Under the pieces are notes generated by a model. It did no database searches and was not told the origin of the DNA. It saw only the letters and a list, made by a program, of their open reading frames with translations. Positions 1-9,774 of a DNA stretch of 64,000 nt are shown in pieces (within the stretch, counting starts at the first letter, position 1; the number at the start of each line of letters is the position of its first letter). Source of the DNA: Phytophthora colocasiae (Eukaryota > Oomycota > Peronosporomycetes > Peronosporales > Peronosporaceae). The position numbers and the translations under genes were made by a program. The stretch is from assembly GCA_018806915.1 (NCBI GenBank), contig JAGKQI010000084.1, positions 372,001 through 436,000 on the forward strand, read 5' to 3'.

Positions 1-240
1 GAACGCTTGCCCCTGCTAGGATCCTCTGACCCTGGCGTCCCCAACGTTCCTCTGAACGCTCCTCTCTGTAGTTGTTCTCTTCTACGGGAACGCTTGCCTC
101 TGCTAGGATCCTCTGACCCCGGCGTTCCCAACGTTCCTCCGAACGCTCTTCTCTGTAGTTGTTCTCCTCTTCGGGAACGCTCGCCTCTGCTAGGATCCTC
201 TGACCCTGGCGTTCCCAACGTTTCTCTGAACGCTCTCCTC
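1..240. repeat. Three tandem 87-bp units
   Basis: The block starting gaacgcttgc recurs at 1, 88 and 175, so the period is exactly 87 bp (29 codons), and the third copy fades near 240. The period keeps all reading frames. It lies downstream of the gag stop of the minus-strand Gypsy element, so it is probably internal to that element, but it reaches the window edge and its full copy number cannot be seen. Confidence 0.8.
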
Positions 241-430
241 TTTCTTCAGTAACAGTCTCGTTCACAGCAATTTCAGTCGTTTCACTCCCAAATCCTACGG
301 CGGTAACCGCATATTCTCCCCCTCCGAACGCTCTACTCCCTCCTTCTTCAAAGCAAGAAGCGTTCTCGGACATGTCGCTCGTCAGACAAGAGGAAGGGTC
401 GACACCCCCTTCCTCTCCCTCCTGTCCTCT

Positions 431-2861
431 TCATTGTCGCCTAGACGCTGGTCCCTGCCCGGACGAGCCTCCAGCCTTGCTTTGAGCCGACAGTTGAGTA
501 AGTATTTTCTTCGTTGGGCAATTGGCCACTCGATGGTCAGTGCCGTCGCAGAGGAAGCATCCAGGGTTCCTGTAATAACCGTTCGTCTGCCTGTTTGAAG
601 CGGGTTGCGAGTTGGAACGGTTCTGCTGCTGTTGTTGTCCTCTTGGTTGTTCACATTCCAAATACACATGGCCCTTAACCTTGCAATTCGAGCAAGTAGC
701 ACCAGCCCGGCGACAGTTAATGCGGTTGCACCCCAAGGTGTGGCATCGACCGCAAACTATCTTCCCTTCCTGCGTGTACATGTCCGGACCTTGCCGTATT
801 CCTCTGACCGGGCCCTCAGGAGCAACTGCATTCACGGTGGGCGGAGCGTTCTCGAACGCAGGATCCTCGTAGTGAGCCACAGCGATGGTAGGAGCAGTTT
901 GCGGAACGCTCGAGTGAGCGTACTGCTGCTGTTGCTGCTGCTGTTGTTGAGCCAACATGTTCTGCGTTTGCTGCATCAAGTTCAGCATCTGCTGCATCAT
1001 CGTATTCTCTGAACCCTTGGAGGACGTCGCGTCTTCGAAGTCCGCGTCGTTCTCGACCGGGAGATGCATGTTCTTGTATAGCAGAACGGTCACGGCTTGA
1101 GGAATGGAGTCGACCATAGCGTTCGAAAGCGTGGCCTTCCATTCACGGTTCCTCAACCCAGACAGGAAGTACTGGTAACGCATATCCGGATCATAACAGC
1201 GTGCGTCGTCACACAAACCGAGAGATCAGGTCACCCCACACTTCCGGTGACATTCCCCTCGATCGGGTCGTCTTCTTCAGCAACTCGATGCGCTGTTGAG
1301 GCGTCTGACAAATGAACTGGCTGTAGAACCGCGTCTTCAGCGTGTCGAAGTCATCGATGCTCGAGTGCACCCACCACTGGTCTCCAGCCTTGCCCTTGAG
1401 GCACTCACGGAACGCACTCAACCGTAATACATCGTCTAGACCCACTGTAGCACGCTCAAACGACTCCCAGAAACTTCCAGCTCTCTCAGCAGTGGAGTCA
1501 TCCGAATAGAACGGTTGTAGCATCCTAATAGCGTTCCTTATACTCGTCGGCATACCGATCACAGGCTGAGCAGGTTGCGAGGGCTGCACGGCCGGGAACG
1601 GTTGCTGAGCAGGAACGGTAGGAGTTGGCTGAAATGCGGGCCCAAGAGCAGGCGGGTGAGCGTACCCATGCCACGCTCCAGTAGGCGCTCCAAGTTGCGA
1701 AGGCCCAGGGTACATCCCGGGGTGGCCAAGGGAGGCCGACGACGGGAGCTGTCCCGATGGACCGCTCGGGGCACCGCCTCCCCGAGGGTAATACGACCCT
1801 CGATTCATCACTGACGTCTTCAGGGGCCCGGGTGTTCGCTGCGAGGGCCTCACCGGGGCGGCCGTCGAGTCTGGAGCCGATGTCTGGAACGGTTGTTGAC
1901 GATACGGTAGCTGTTGTCGCTGCAACGGTTGTTGCGGGGGCATCCCCATAGGTTGCGTCGAGCGCTCAGGGTACCCGGTCGTTCCCGGATAGGTCGAGAC
2001 GTCCACTGGAGCAGGGGTCTGGTGCGAAGAAGCCGAGATCATCGTCGACGGCTTCGGATCGACAGGCACCCGGCTGGCCGGCGGGTGGAACAGACCGTGA
2101 AGTCCATAATCTCCAGGACTCGAAGGGTTCTTCATGGTTACGTTACGGTAACTTGCTATCGCACCCCTGGTCTGAGGCGTCTTCGAGGCCGACGAAGCGT
2201 TCTTCACAGGGTCACTGACTCCCTCCCACGCTGGGATCGACGGTCGGGACGACTCAGCGAACGCAGAATATCCAGGAGCACGCTCGCTAGCGTACTCTTG
2301 CGTCCAGGTTACTGGGGCCTGAACGGTCCCTCCGGTGGAACTCCACGCTCCCGGAGGCCTCGAGGCGGAAGGCTCTGCTCGCCAGTAGCGTTCCGGATCT
2401 CTACTAGTACGGCCGTAGTACTCTTCTCGGTAGGCGAGCTCCTCGGCGCTCGGCTTCTCCTCAAGCGGCTCAGGGGGGTTCATGCCGAAGGGATCTTCAC
2501 CGTAGGGTGTATGCTGTCGGGGCGCTCCCCGAGCATACTCACTTGGGTTGGTTCCTTCCCCTGAAGGAACCGTTCTTCTTGAAGCGTCGCCCGCACTCGG
2601 GTCCTCGGACTTCCCAAATCCCACTCTGGGAGCCACACTTCTTCCTGGTTGTTCAGTCGACGTTCTGCCTCCTCCGGCCGCCCACTGAAGAACGGTAGAC
2701 CTCACTGCACTGAGGCCTGCCGTCGTCGTCACATCCGGAGCGTCACCTTCCAGCACGCTCCCTGCCCGGGAGTAGCGGTCCGCTGAGCCCAGCGACCTGT
2801 GTCCCTCACTTCCGTTCTCAGATCCGCCTGAGAACGCTCTCCCCCTCTGGGGCTGCCCCAT
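431..2861 (-). pseudogene. gag: Retrotransposon Gag polyprotein with a frameshift
   Basis: Two minus-strand reading frames overlap by 8 bp at 1209-1216. The first (2861 to 1209, 550 codons) is proline, serine and glutamine rich and ends in a retrotransposon-gag core (FWESFERA, FRECLKGKAGDQWW, LLKKTTRS). The second (1216 to 431, 261 codons) continues with YQYFLSGLRN, a polyglutamine tract and a nucleocapsid with two CX2CX4HX4C zinc knuckles, CSNCKVKGHVYLEC and CFLCDGTDHRVANC. The gag core continuing across the overlap shows that one protein was split by a one-base shift. Gag would package element RNA in a cytoplasmic particle. Whether the shift is programmed, a mutation or an assembly error cannot be told. 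An open frame also continues upstream of 2861 (VPEDYIVKVTMETLGQG), so the true start may lie further right. Confidence 0.75.
930..956 (-). repeat. CAG/CAA microsatellite coding polyglutamine
   Basis: A run of ctg/ttg triplets on the plus strand encodes nine consecutive Gln on the minus strand in Gag, between the capsid-like region and the zinc knuckles. Confidence 0.8.
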
Positions 2862-3540
2862 AGGGGTTGCTTCCTTGCCCGAGAGTCTCCATCGTCACCT
2901 TCACGATGTAGTCCTCCGGGACTTCCTCCTTGCTGCTCGCGTAAAGTCGAGGTCCCACCCAGGGAATCAACTTTAAGATAAAGCGCACAGCACTTGGCTT
3001 CTAGTAGCGACGGCTACTGTCTCCTTCGAACGGTCCGCTTGGACTCTTCGGTCGCTCTCGACTTCGGCAGAACGGTTCCGCGACTCAGTAGTTTCTCGTA
3101 GATGAGTGTTCCCGGCGACGTTCACACCACGCGTTGGCTTATAAATGGCCCTCTGGCTTGCCAAGCGTGTTAACGACCCGTTCCTGACTCGACTGCCCCG
3201 AGACCTTGCTACTTCGCGGCCACCTCTGAGGTTGTTCTGGAACTCCTTGGACACCAAACGAGACCTTCTCCAGCTAACAGGTACCCTGCTTCTCCGCCAA
3301 ATGTCGCGCACCTCCCCGGCTGGGTCGGTACCTGTGGCTGTTTGGGTGAGTACAGTCCTGAGTGGGGCCTCGGAGTTTGTCGAAGTAGAGTCTTGTAGAA
3401 CGCTTTAAGTAATATAAAAATACGTAAATTTGTTCTTGTCTTCTCTCGACCAGGGAAATTCGCAACTAACAGAAATAAGGAGAGCGATAGCGCAACGCTC
3501 CTAGGGACGACACCTCGTCCACTTCACACACCGGGGCCCA
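2862..3540 (-). other. Leader of Gypsy-1 between probable LTR and gag
   Basis: No independent gene is visible. The minus strand reads LIPWVGPRLYASSKEEVPEDYIVKV close to the gag start in another frame, which could be upstream gag sequence separated by a shift. A possible primer-binding site, TGGGCCCCGG on the minus strand, ends at 3540 directly beside the proposed LTR edge. Confidence 0.35.
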
Positions 3541-3842
3541 TGACCTGCCATCCGTCCTTGCAGTAGTCACCTGTCGCCCAACGAGAGTAGCATCTTCCCA
3601 CCTTCAGGGGCGTCCATTGGTCCGAGCAGCTCTGCGGACCTCCACGCTTCCGGATCACGAGCGTCTAGCGCCATCTTTCCAAGGGGCACATCACCCTAGT
3701 GATACGGTACCACAGGAACGGTACCGGGAGTGTAGCCTCTGGGTGGTGTAGCCATCCTACGGGTCCTAGATCGGGTCCTCATCCTAGCTTGGCTCGAGTC
3801 CACCACCGCTGGAATGGGTCCTGCAATCCCGGGTACGGGACA
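3541..3842 (-). repeat. Probable 5' LTR of Gypsy-1
   Basis: On the minus strand this 302-bp segment begins TGTCCCGTAC and ends GGCAGGTCA, giving TG...CA ends, and is followed by TGG, as a primer-binding site should be. Its outer edge coincides with the point where sequence matching the family spacer (compare 20845-20910 and 40612-40680 in inverse) resumes at 3843. The partner LTR is outside the window, so this is a prediction. Confidence 0.35.
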
Positions 3843-3983
3843 AATGCCAACCGATTGGGACTTCATTTATCCTTCGTATGTTACACCGGTATGTGCTTCA
3901 GGATAACAGCCACAAGGCCATCGCTATACAATAGAAAAACCTAACGCGTCACATCTTTCCGTCCAAATCTCCAATCAGCTCGC
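3843..3983 (+). other. Relic of family-gene start and piggyBac left flank
   Basis: Bases 3844-3917 match the inverse of the spacer relics at 20845-20910, 40612-40690 and 55265-55340. Read on the plus strand they give MPTDWDF followed by a degenerate frame, resembling the MATDWTF start of the C-type family. The last bases (ccaatcagctcgc) are the left flank of the piggyBac target site. Confidence 0.5.
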
Positions 3984-4003
3984 TTAACCCCTCCAGTCCC
4001 AAC

Positions 4004-4053
4004 GTCGTAAGATACGCCATAGCCAAAATTCTATGGCGTAAGATACGCCATAG
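4004..4053. repeat. Subterminal palindromes at the left piggyBac end
   Basis: The motif cgtaagatacgccatag occurs at 4006-4022 and again as a 23-bp perfect palindrome with a 3-base centre at 4031-4053. A related palindrome, gccgtaagatacggcat, lies at 7314-7330 near the right end. Such subterminal repeats commonly bind transposase. That role is inferred. Confidence 0.65.
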
Positions 4054-4209
4054 GATGCGTCACAACAGGATTTGGCTCGAAAAGTTTTTTCTCATACTTT
4101 AATCAAGTCACTTTACAAACATTAGATTCAACAGGTTTTTTTGAAATTGTTAGAAACAGGGAGAGCGGGAAGCGTAGGTGAAGGGGATCAGTTTCTCGGA
4201 TACGCAGCA

Positions 4210-7025
4210 ATGCCAACAGCTCATTCCAGAATTTTCCCCATGGCGCGTATCCGGTCCAGTCGTCGGGGGAAGGCCGCTGCCACAGCCGCTGCCACAACCA
4301 CCACTGCACGCAATATAGACTTCGGCCACTTTTGGCGCCAGCTTCGAGCGGCTGGATGGACTGCTAAAAAACCTAGTGGTCTCCAGACGGAATGGAGTTA
4401 CTCGGCCCCCGGTAGTGCTGAGATTTTTGTCGGTGAGGATGCAGTTGTCGCGCATGCGCTGAAGGCCGGATTGATCGACGAGGACGGGCCCAGAGAGAGC
4501 GACAACGAGGCGAACGGCCTGAGTGACAGCAGCACAGAAGAAGGCGTTAGAGCATCGCAGATTGATACCAGCATACAGCTTTCTCAACGCACCATGGACG
4601 ACTTGTTCGGCTCTTCTAGTGAGTCAGAGCCTGACCTCTCGCAGTCTGCCGTTACACGGGCATTTGACTTGCCCCCAGAAGGCCTGGTACTCGATGCGTC
4701 CCAAGTGGAAGAAGCTGCCGCAGGATTGCAGTTATTGTCCGGGGCATCTGGTGCTGAAAGCGTTGACGAAGCAGACGATGAATCCCCAGCTGGAGAATCA
4801 AGACGTCCACGTCGATGCCACCCACTGAAAGCTGAAAAGGACATCAACTGGTACCGGACGATGAAAACCCCAGCCTGTACGAGAGTTTCAGCTCAAGTGA
4901 GAGCGACGGCGTAGCCTACCAGGATTCGGAAGAAGGTACCGATAACGCTCGGCAAGATGATGACAGTGACGATGTCATTTCTGACGGCGACGCTGCGGAT
5001 ATGGATGAGGCGTATATCTCCTCTCTTCAGATGGACGCTCTGGACAGACGCAGCGTACAACAGCGTCAGGACGCGCTGCATGGCACAGAGTGGACGCCTG
5101 TGTCGTCTTCTTACGAGACGGATGTGGACGCTTATCCAGGACTCAACATGGAGCAAGCACAGCCCGTCAGCGAGCTGCGCAGACTGTGCCACTCACCGCT
5201 TTTGACGTTCTTCTATTTCATGCCCAAATCCATGTGGGTGATGATCAACTACGAGTCGAACGTGTACGCCCTACAGCAAGTTGACCGGCGAGCTGGAGAA
5301 ATTCAGAGACGGCAAGCAAAACAAGGGGACCGTCGGCAGGAGACTCTCAAGAACATTCAGCGACGGTTGAAGGCGAAGACACCATACCAAACACACGAAA
5401 TCCTGCATGTAATTGGCCTACTTGTCGCCCGGATGTTGTGCCCGCAGAAGAACTTTCGGTCGCACTGGTCAATGGTGGCGGATGGAGCGGTTCCAGCCGG
5501 AAGCTTCGGCCACTTTATGGGACGCAACAGATGCCAAGATATCCTGCGGGATCTACATTTCGTAGACAATCAGAGTGAGAGGAACCGGGACAAGCTCTGG
5601 AAGCTCCGACCGGTCATCACTAAGGTGCAGCAACGCTTCCTTGAGGGCTGGTTGTTACCAGGCGTCTTTTCGTTTGATGAAGGCGTTCTTCCTGCAACGT
5701 CTAAGCGGAACACCACAAGAATGTTTATACCAGATAAACCGCACCGCTATGGGACGAAGATGTTCATGACATGTGACTCACGTACCGCATATTGTCATAG
5801 GTACGTTTATTTATGTCGTAACTTACCCCATCTAGCTGCTGACTGGCATTTTATGGCGTAAATTACCAGGTTTGAGATGTACGCCGGCAAGCGCAACATC
5901 GAGGAAGATGGCAGCTCCACATTTGACCACAAGACAGGAGCAGCGGCGGTTGTTCGAAACCTGAGAATCGTTCTTGCTCAGAACGAGCGTCATCGCTGGC
6001 ATGCAGTTGTAGTAGACCGGTACTACTCTTCCATTCTCCTCGCCGTCGAGCTTCTCAAAATGAACATCTACGTGGTGGGTACAGTAATGGTGAACCGTTT
6101 GGGACTGGACAAGAACCTGAAGGTAAAGAGTGCAACACGGCCTGCCAATATTCCTCGCGGAACATTTACCTTTTCCCGTTCTGTCGCGATCCCATCAATG
6201 GTTGCGTTCCATTGGTGGGACCGCAAACCGGTCCATTACCTTTGCACCGGGGCTGTGATGACCACTTCGTCTATTCAAAGGAAGGTGAAACAAGTTGGTG
6301 CCGTTTCCGTGTCTTGCCCCACCGCAGTCAATGACTACCAAGGCTGGATGGGAGGAGTTGATGTTCATGACCAACTCCGCCTCCAGGCCTATTCTCTGCA
6401 GACTTCTACAAGATTCAAGAAGTACTACAAAGGGCTGTTTCTAGGCTTTGTCGACCTGGTCCTCGTGAACTCCTATATCTCTCACACAGAAGCAGCAAAA
6501 ATCGCTGGTACTACACCTATGGGCCGTCGGAAATGGTTTGGGGTGCTTCAGAACCAGCTCCTCCAATTCAAGGCTTAAGACTTTTCGGGTGTAGTGGCAA
6601 CACCTCCACCCACCACCTCCAAACGCAAGCGTGCTCCGGTCCGACTTACGCATGTGTTAGAGCAGTCGGAAGACTGGGTTACCGTTTCCAATGTCCAAAA
6701 GCGCCGCCAGCGCTGTTGCAAAGTTTGTGCTCTGCTTCGGACCGACAGGAAGAAGAAGTCATACGCGACGACTTTCTTCTGCGAGCGGTGCTCTGTGGAT
6801 GATGCTAAATGCTGGTTATGCAACAAAATACGGAGGGAGTACAAGGGCGTGGCCAAAACCTGCTTTGAGATATGGCATGACGACTTCGACGCTGGAGATG
6901 CTATTCCAGCGACCTTAGGGAAGCGAATTGTGCTGAGACGCCCGGTCCAAGAAGCAGGAAGGCGTAAAATGACACGCCGGGAACTCCGGCTTCAGGCTGA
7001 AGAAGCTGATGATGAGGCAGAGTAG
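4210..7025 (+). pseudogene. piggyBac transposase, spliced and degraded
   Basis: This encodes the DDE/D transposase for TTAA-targeted cut-and-paste movement. The N-terminal part (ATG 4210 to about 4840) is acidic and serine rich. A one-base shift near 4836-4860 moves the frame, after which the core runs to 5800, is interrupted by an intron (5801-5869) and continues to a TAA at 6576. The three catalytic aspartates of the family appear as FSFDEG, VVVDRYYSS and GGVDVHDQL. After the TAA the same frame continues to 7025 with a cysteine-rich tail (CKVC, CERC, CWLC), the usual zinc-binding domain of piggyBac C-termini. The shift and the stop make a functional product unlikely unless they are sequence errors. 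ATG 4240 is an alternative start. Confidence 0.8.
5801..5869 (+). other. 69-bp spliceosomal intron in the transposase
   Basis: The intron starts GTACGT and ends ACCAG. Removing it joins codons AG|G and gives YCHRFEMYAGK, which restores the frame and the conserved piggyBac context around the second half of the catalytic core. It holds two degenerate copies of the terminal motif: atgtcgtaacttac (5813-5826) and atggcgtaaattac (5853-5866). Confidence 0.8.
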
Positions 7026-7372
7026 AGTAAGAAATGCTAGTCAATAATTGATGAGTCCACCGCGATCAGAGATTGTAATACACCGTACCTTGAAGATATG
7101 TGCGTTTTATCCTTCCTGTTTGCAAATGACAGGCCAACCTTTGGACTTTCTTTTTTGACTCTGCACGTATTCGGGGCAAGTTACGACATAGAGCTCAGGG
7201 CTGTTGACAGTAAGGTGTATAAGTGACGACATTGCTCAGCAGACCTGTTGACAACTAATACTTCGTTTGCTAAGGCTGTCTTTGCTCCTTACAATTTCGT
7301 AGTCTAACACTAAGCCGTAAGATACGGCATAAATTAGGCCGTTCTGGGGTCTCATTCTTGGGATCCGGGGGG
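7026..7372 (+). other. 3' untranslated part and right end of piggyBac
   Basis: No gene is seen. The segment contains the palindrome at 7314-7330 and ends in the right terminal repeat before TTAA at 7373. Confidence 0.6.
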
Positions 7373-7392
7373 TTAAAATTATAGACAAACAA

Positions 7393-7435
7393 GAAACAAT
7401 TTTGTCGAACATAATTTTGTTGACAAAATTGTTTC
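7393..7435. repeat. Hairpin upstream of the secreted-protein gene
   Basis: Fourteen-base arms gaaacaattttgtc and gacaaaattgtttc enclose a 15-base loop, 16 bp before the ATG. The same hairpin stands before the two other full copies (30692-30734 and its inverse near 29490-29532). It lies in the probable 5' leader. Its function is unknown. Confidence 0.7.
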
Positions 7436-7451
7436 TTTCGAATCCGAAAGA

Positions 7452-7838
7452 ATGTTGGTGCTCCTGCTCTTCCTCTCGTCGCTTGTCGCTGTCTGCAGTG
7501 GCTCCAACCTGCGCCAACTGACCCAAAAGTCCCCTTTCCAGTGGGTCTTAGACCCACACGCAGCCGAGCGCTGTGCCAACGGGTCTGTAGGCTGTGTGAA
7601 CCATGTGAAATATGGCTACACTGTGGAGCCTGTGAACATTTCGATGGACGCACAGCTCGTCATGCAAGTGGCCGATCGTCCCCCTAAACTCTCAGCAGTC
7701 GTCAAATTGGAGACGTATACGCAACCAGGTTGCGTCATCAGTGGTTGTCACACTGTGAAGGTGCTGGGCGTGTTACCTCATGAGGACTGTTTCAACCAAC
7801 AAGTGCGGAAAGAGGCCGACCAACCTAAGCTCCTTTGA
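7452..7838 (+). CDS. Small secreted cysteine-containing protein, copy 1 (C-terminally truncated)
   Basis: The 128-residue product starts with a clear signal peptide (MLVLLLFLSSLVAVCSG), then NLRQLTQ and a domain with several cysteines. I do not recognise the family. Homologues in this window (28954-29479 minus, 30743-31269 plus) share the N-terminal region but continue past ADQP with DGKSVKINFGG. Here ADQP is followed by 18 extra codons (7827-7880) that include a TGA, after which the homologous frame resumes at 7881 and is cut at about 7929 by LINE sequence. The product is therefore probably shorter than its ancestor. The signal peptide indicates secretion. An effector role is possible but unsupported: the RQLT after the cleavage site is not a canonical RxLR motif. 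Confidence 0.55.
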   Translation: MLVLLLFLSSLVAVCSGSNLRQLTQKSPFQWVLDPHAAERCANGSVGCVNHVKYGYTVEPVNISMDAQLVMQVADRPPKLSAVVKLETYTQPGCVISGCHTVKVLGVLPHEDCFNQQVRKEADQPKLL

Positions 7839-7928
7839 GCTGGAATCGAAGGCGACTGGACTCCATTTTATGTCATTTGTGATGGCAAGAGTGTGAAGAT
7901 CAACTTTGGAGGGATTTATTACGAACAT

Positions 7929-8686
7929 TTCGATCTCAAGCTAATTCAATAGCTGTATATACTGTTCTACCGTGACTGATAGACACCCAAATTTGGGGCA
8001 TTCGTTCCGAATGGAGATCAATCGGCAGTTCAAAACCTAACTCTTGGATCAGTAGCGTGATAGTTTTCCGGTCACAGTTGAGCTCATCCGCATGCTGGTA
8101 AAATAAACTGATAATGCATCCTGTATATGACGACTGGATATTCGCCACATTTGGCAGTAGTGCCTTTGTTTTTCGAAAGTGTATGTCATTCCGAAGTCTC
8201 CATGTTGCATGAAAGGCTACGGCATTCTGAACTCTCCATAGGAGTACTGTAGTATCTCTTGTTGATACTTCCTCCAATTTTTGCAAACGTCCTGCGGCTT
8301 CGGGAAAAACAATACTTTCCGAGTCAATTCAGGTCTAAAGAATCGTGACCAGAATGACCATAGCTGGCGCCAGAGCTGTTGTACAAGACAAAGCAATGTT
8401 CCGTCGTCTCTAATGCTTGGCAAGTTGGTCGAACGCACTATAGAATTGTTGGATTGAGCGATATCAGGAAGGAGAACCGTGAACCCACGGTTAAATCTCC
8501 AAAGAAAAACCGTAGCATTACGTCATGAACCACTGGTAACATGTAGCTCCGCAGTAGCATCAGCAAACTTGCCAGTTCCTGGTGTATCCGACGGGGAGGG
8601 CATCCAAGATCTTCCATCGGGTGGTGATTGAGCTGAGATACTTGTTGCAGAAGCTTAGTCCAGTCTTGAGAACGTAGGAAGGGGAT
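7929..8686 (-). pseudogene. LINE reverse-transcriptase tail, 3'-truncated copy
   Basis: This is nearly the inverse of 27887-28645. The minus strand encodes the end of a non-LTR retrotransposon ORF2: an HDVMLRFFFG segment, then LWRQLWSFWSRFF and WRLRNDIHFRK, the pattern following the RT domain in LINE proteins. The frame is broken. Position 8687-8702 is the inverse of the 16-bp target duplication that flanks the better copy at 27871-28730, so this piece was copied after the LINE inserted there. Confidence 0.55.
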
Positions 8687-9210
8687 TTTATTATCACAGA
8701 GGATACCTCCGAACAGCAGTGACCGAACTCTTGAACTGGAATCTCTCACGACTTACAATCTCGATGTGGTTGTCTCGATTCATAATGAGGCTCTGCGTTT
8801 GTGGCCAGTCAAGGTGCTGACTATTAAAGATAAAATTTCAAGTTGGCAGACATCCCAGTGTGTTTACGGAACTTCAGTCTACGGATGACGCGTGAGCTTG
8901 AGAAGCTCACAATAAAAATATGACGAACATGATTTCGGCGAGACGGAGGTGACAGACATACAATGGAGATTTTTCTACCTGCTATACAGGAGAAATTGCC
9001 GATACAGTCGAAAGTTGTTCGTGATTCAGTTTTTGTCAAATGCGCATCCCATAATTAGCTCGAGTGTTTACAAGTGATGCACACTTGCTCAGTAGAAGGT
9101 GAACGGCTTATAGCATACACTAACCATGCCCACGACTCAGCGCGCACAGACTTGAAATTGATCTCGATTGAGTCGTGGTAAATCTCGCGTCACTTTTGAG
9201 ACCTCTTTTT
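8687..9210. pseudogene. B-type family fragments in opposing orientation
   Basis: From 8687 to about 9025 the plus strand matches the B-type coding sequence around 17280-17600 inverted (SRFIMRLCVCGQ and EKLPIQSK regions), with stops. From about 9026 to 9210 the match is to the minus strand (compare 17975-18130). Two fragments meet head to head, and neither can be functional. Confidence 0.55.
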
Positions 9211-9289
9211 TGTTTTAATTTTGTTAAAGAGATCGTCAAGTGCTCAAATCAGCATCAGGTCAGAATGTTGTTTCATGTTCGCTCCTTAT

Positions 9290-9641
9290 CTTTAAAAGTG
9301 GAGATTCCACGAACTAACACGTGTTACGACAACCAAAATGGAGGCAAAGACTATTTTTTTTCGCATTTTCGGTTGAGTCGAGTTAGTCCATCGACTTTTT
9401 GTTTCACAGCGAGTAATAGTGGGGGTTGTAAGAGCTATCCGAAGTAGGTGATACCCGTACAGATTCCTCAAGATAACTAATAATTATGTCTCCTGCTCCA
9501 GAATCCGCTTTAGTTTCCATCCATCTAGGACGAAGGATTGACGTTTTGTGACTGAAGTCCGTGGTTTGAGAGATCGATGACGCCTTTGAGTCCGGAAACG
9601 TCGTGAATGTTACATCCTCCAGTGGACGTCATTCACAAATT
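9290..9641 (+). pseudogene. Unit spacer and first codons of a C-type family gene
   Basis: Sequence from 9310 matches 21015-21180 (acgaactaacattgttcac to agctatccgaag). From about 9500 it matches the leader and first codons of C-type genes (MLHPPxDxI at 9607). Homology stops at about 9641 and resumes at 12885, so the intervening 3.2 kb is an insertion. Confidence 0.6.
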
Positions 9642-9774
9642 GCCTACCCGGGCAGGGCCGGGGGGTATTCGAAGTTTGAATGTCGTAAAAAGATCGATTG
9701 AAAAATTCGTATTGTATAATAGCTACTCCAAGTTAACAAACGCAACCCTATCATGTCCAACTCGAAGAACATCT

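Larger units (their letters stand above)
1..3842 (-). mobile_element. Ty3/Gypsy-like retrotransposon, 5' part (Gypsy-1)
   Basis: A minus-strand retroelement enters from the right and leaves the window at the left before any pol domain is seen. It comprises a probable 5' LTR (3541-3842), a leader of about 680 bp, a long gag and a repeat-rich stretch after gag. No protease, reverse transcriptase or integrase is inside the window, so the Gypsy assignment rests on the gag layout alone and is tentative. The 3' LTR is not visible. Confidence 0.55.
3984..7376 (+). mobile_element. Complete piggyBac transposon with TTAA duplication
   Basis: TTAA stands at 3984-3987 and 7373-7376. Inward from each, the ends read TTAACCCCTCCAGTCCCAA on the left and TTAACCCCCCGGATCCCAA on the inverted right, 15 of 19 positions alike, which is the CCC-type terminus of piggyBac elements. 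Between them lies a piggyBac transposase gene. The uninterrupted site is preserved elsewhere in the window: ccaatcagttcgcTTAAaattata at about 30660-30682 and its inverse near 29540-29560. The target was therefore the 5' flank of the secreted-protein gene that now starts at 7452. Confidence 0.85.

Noticed and set aside
605..1012. Leucine-rich plus-strand frame (LLLLLLLLLS) that looks like a membrane protein
   Set aside because: It is the antisense of the polyglutamine and zinc-knuckle part of Gag.
6543..6594. Second intron to remove the TAA before the piggyBac Cys-rich domain
   Set aside because: A GT-AG pair exists but its 52-bp length would shift the frame of the downstream domain.
7470..7530. 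RQLT after the signal peptide as an RxLR effector motif
   Set aside because: The fourth residue is T, it lies immediately after the signal peptide, and no acidic EER follows. The motif is not supported.
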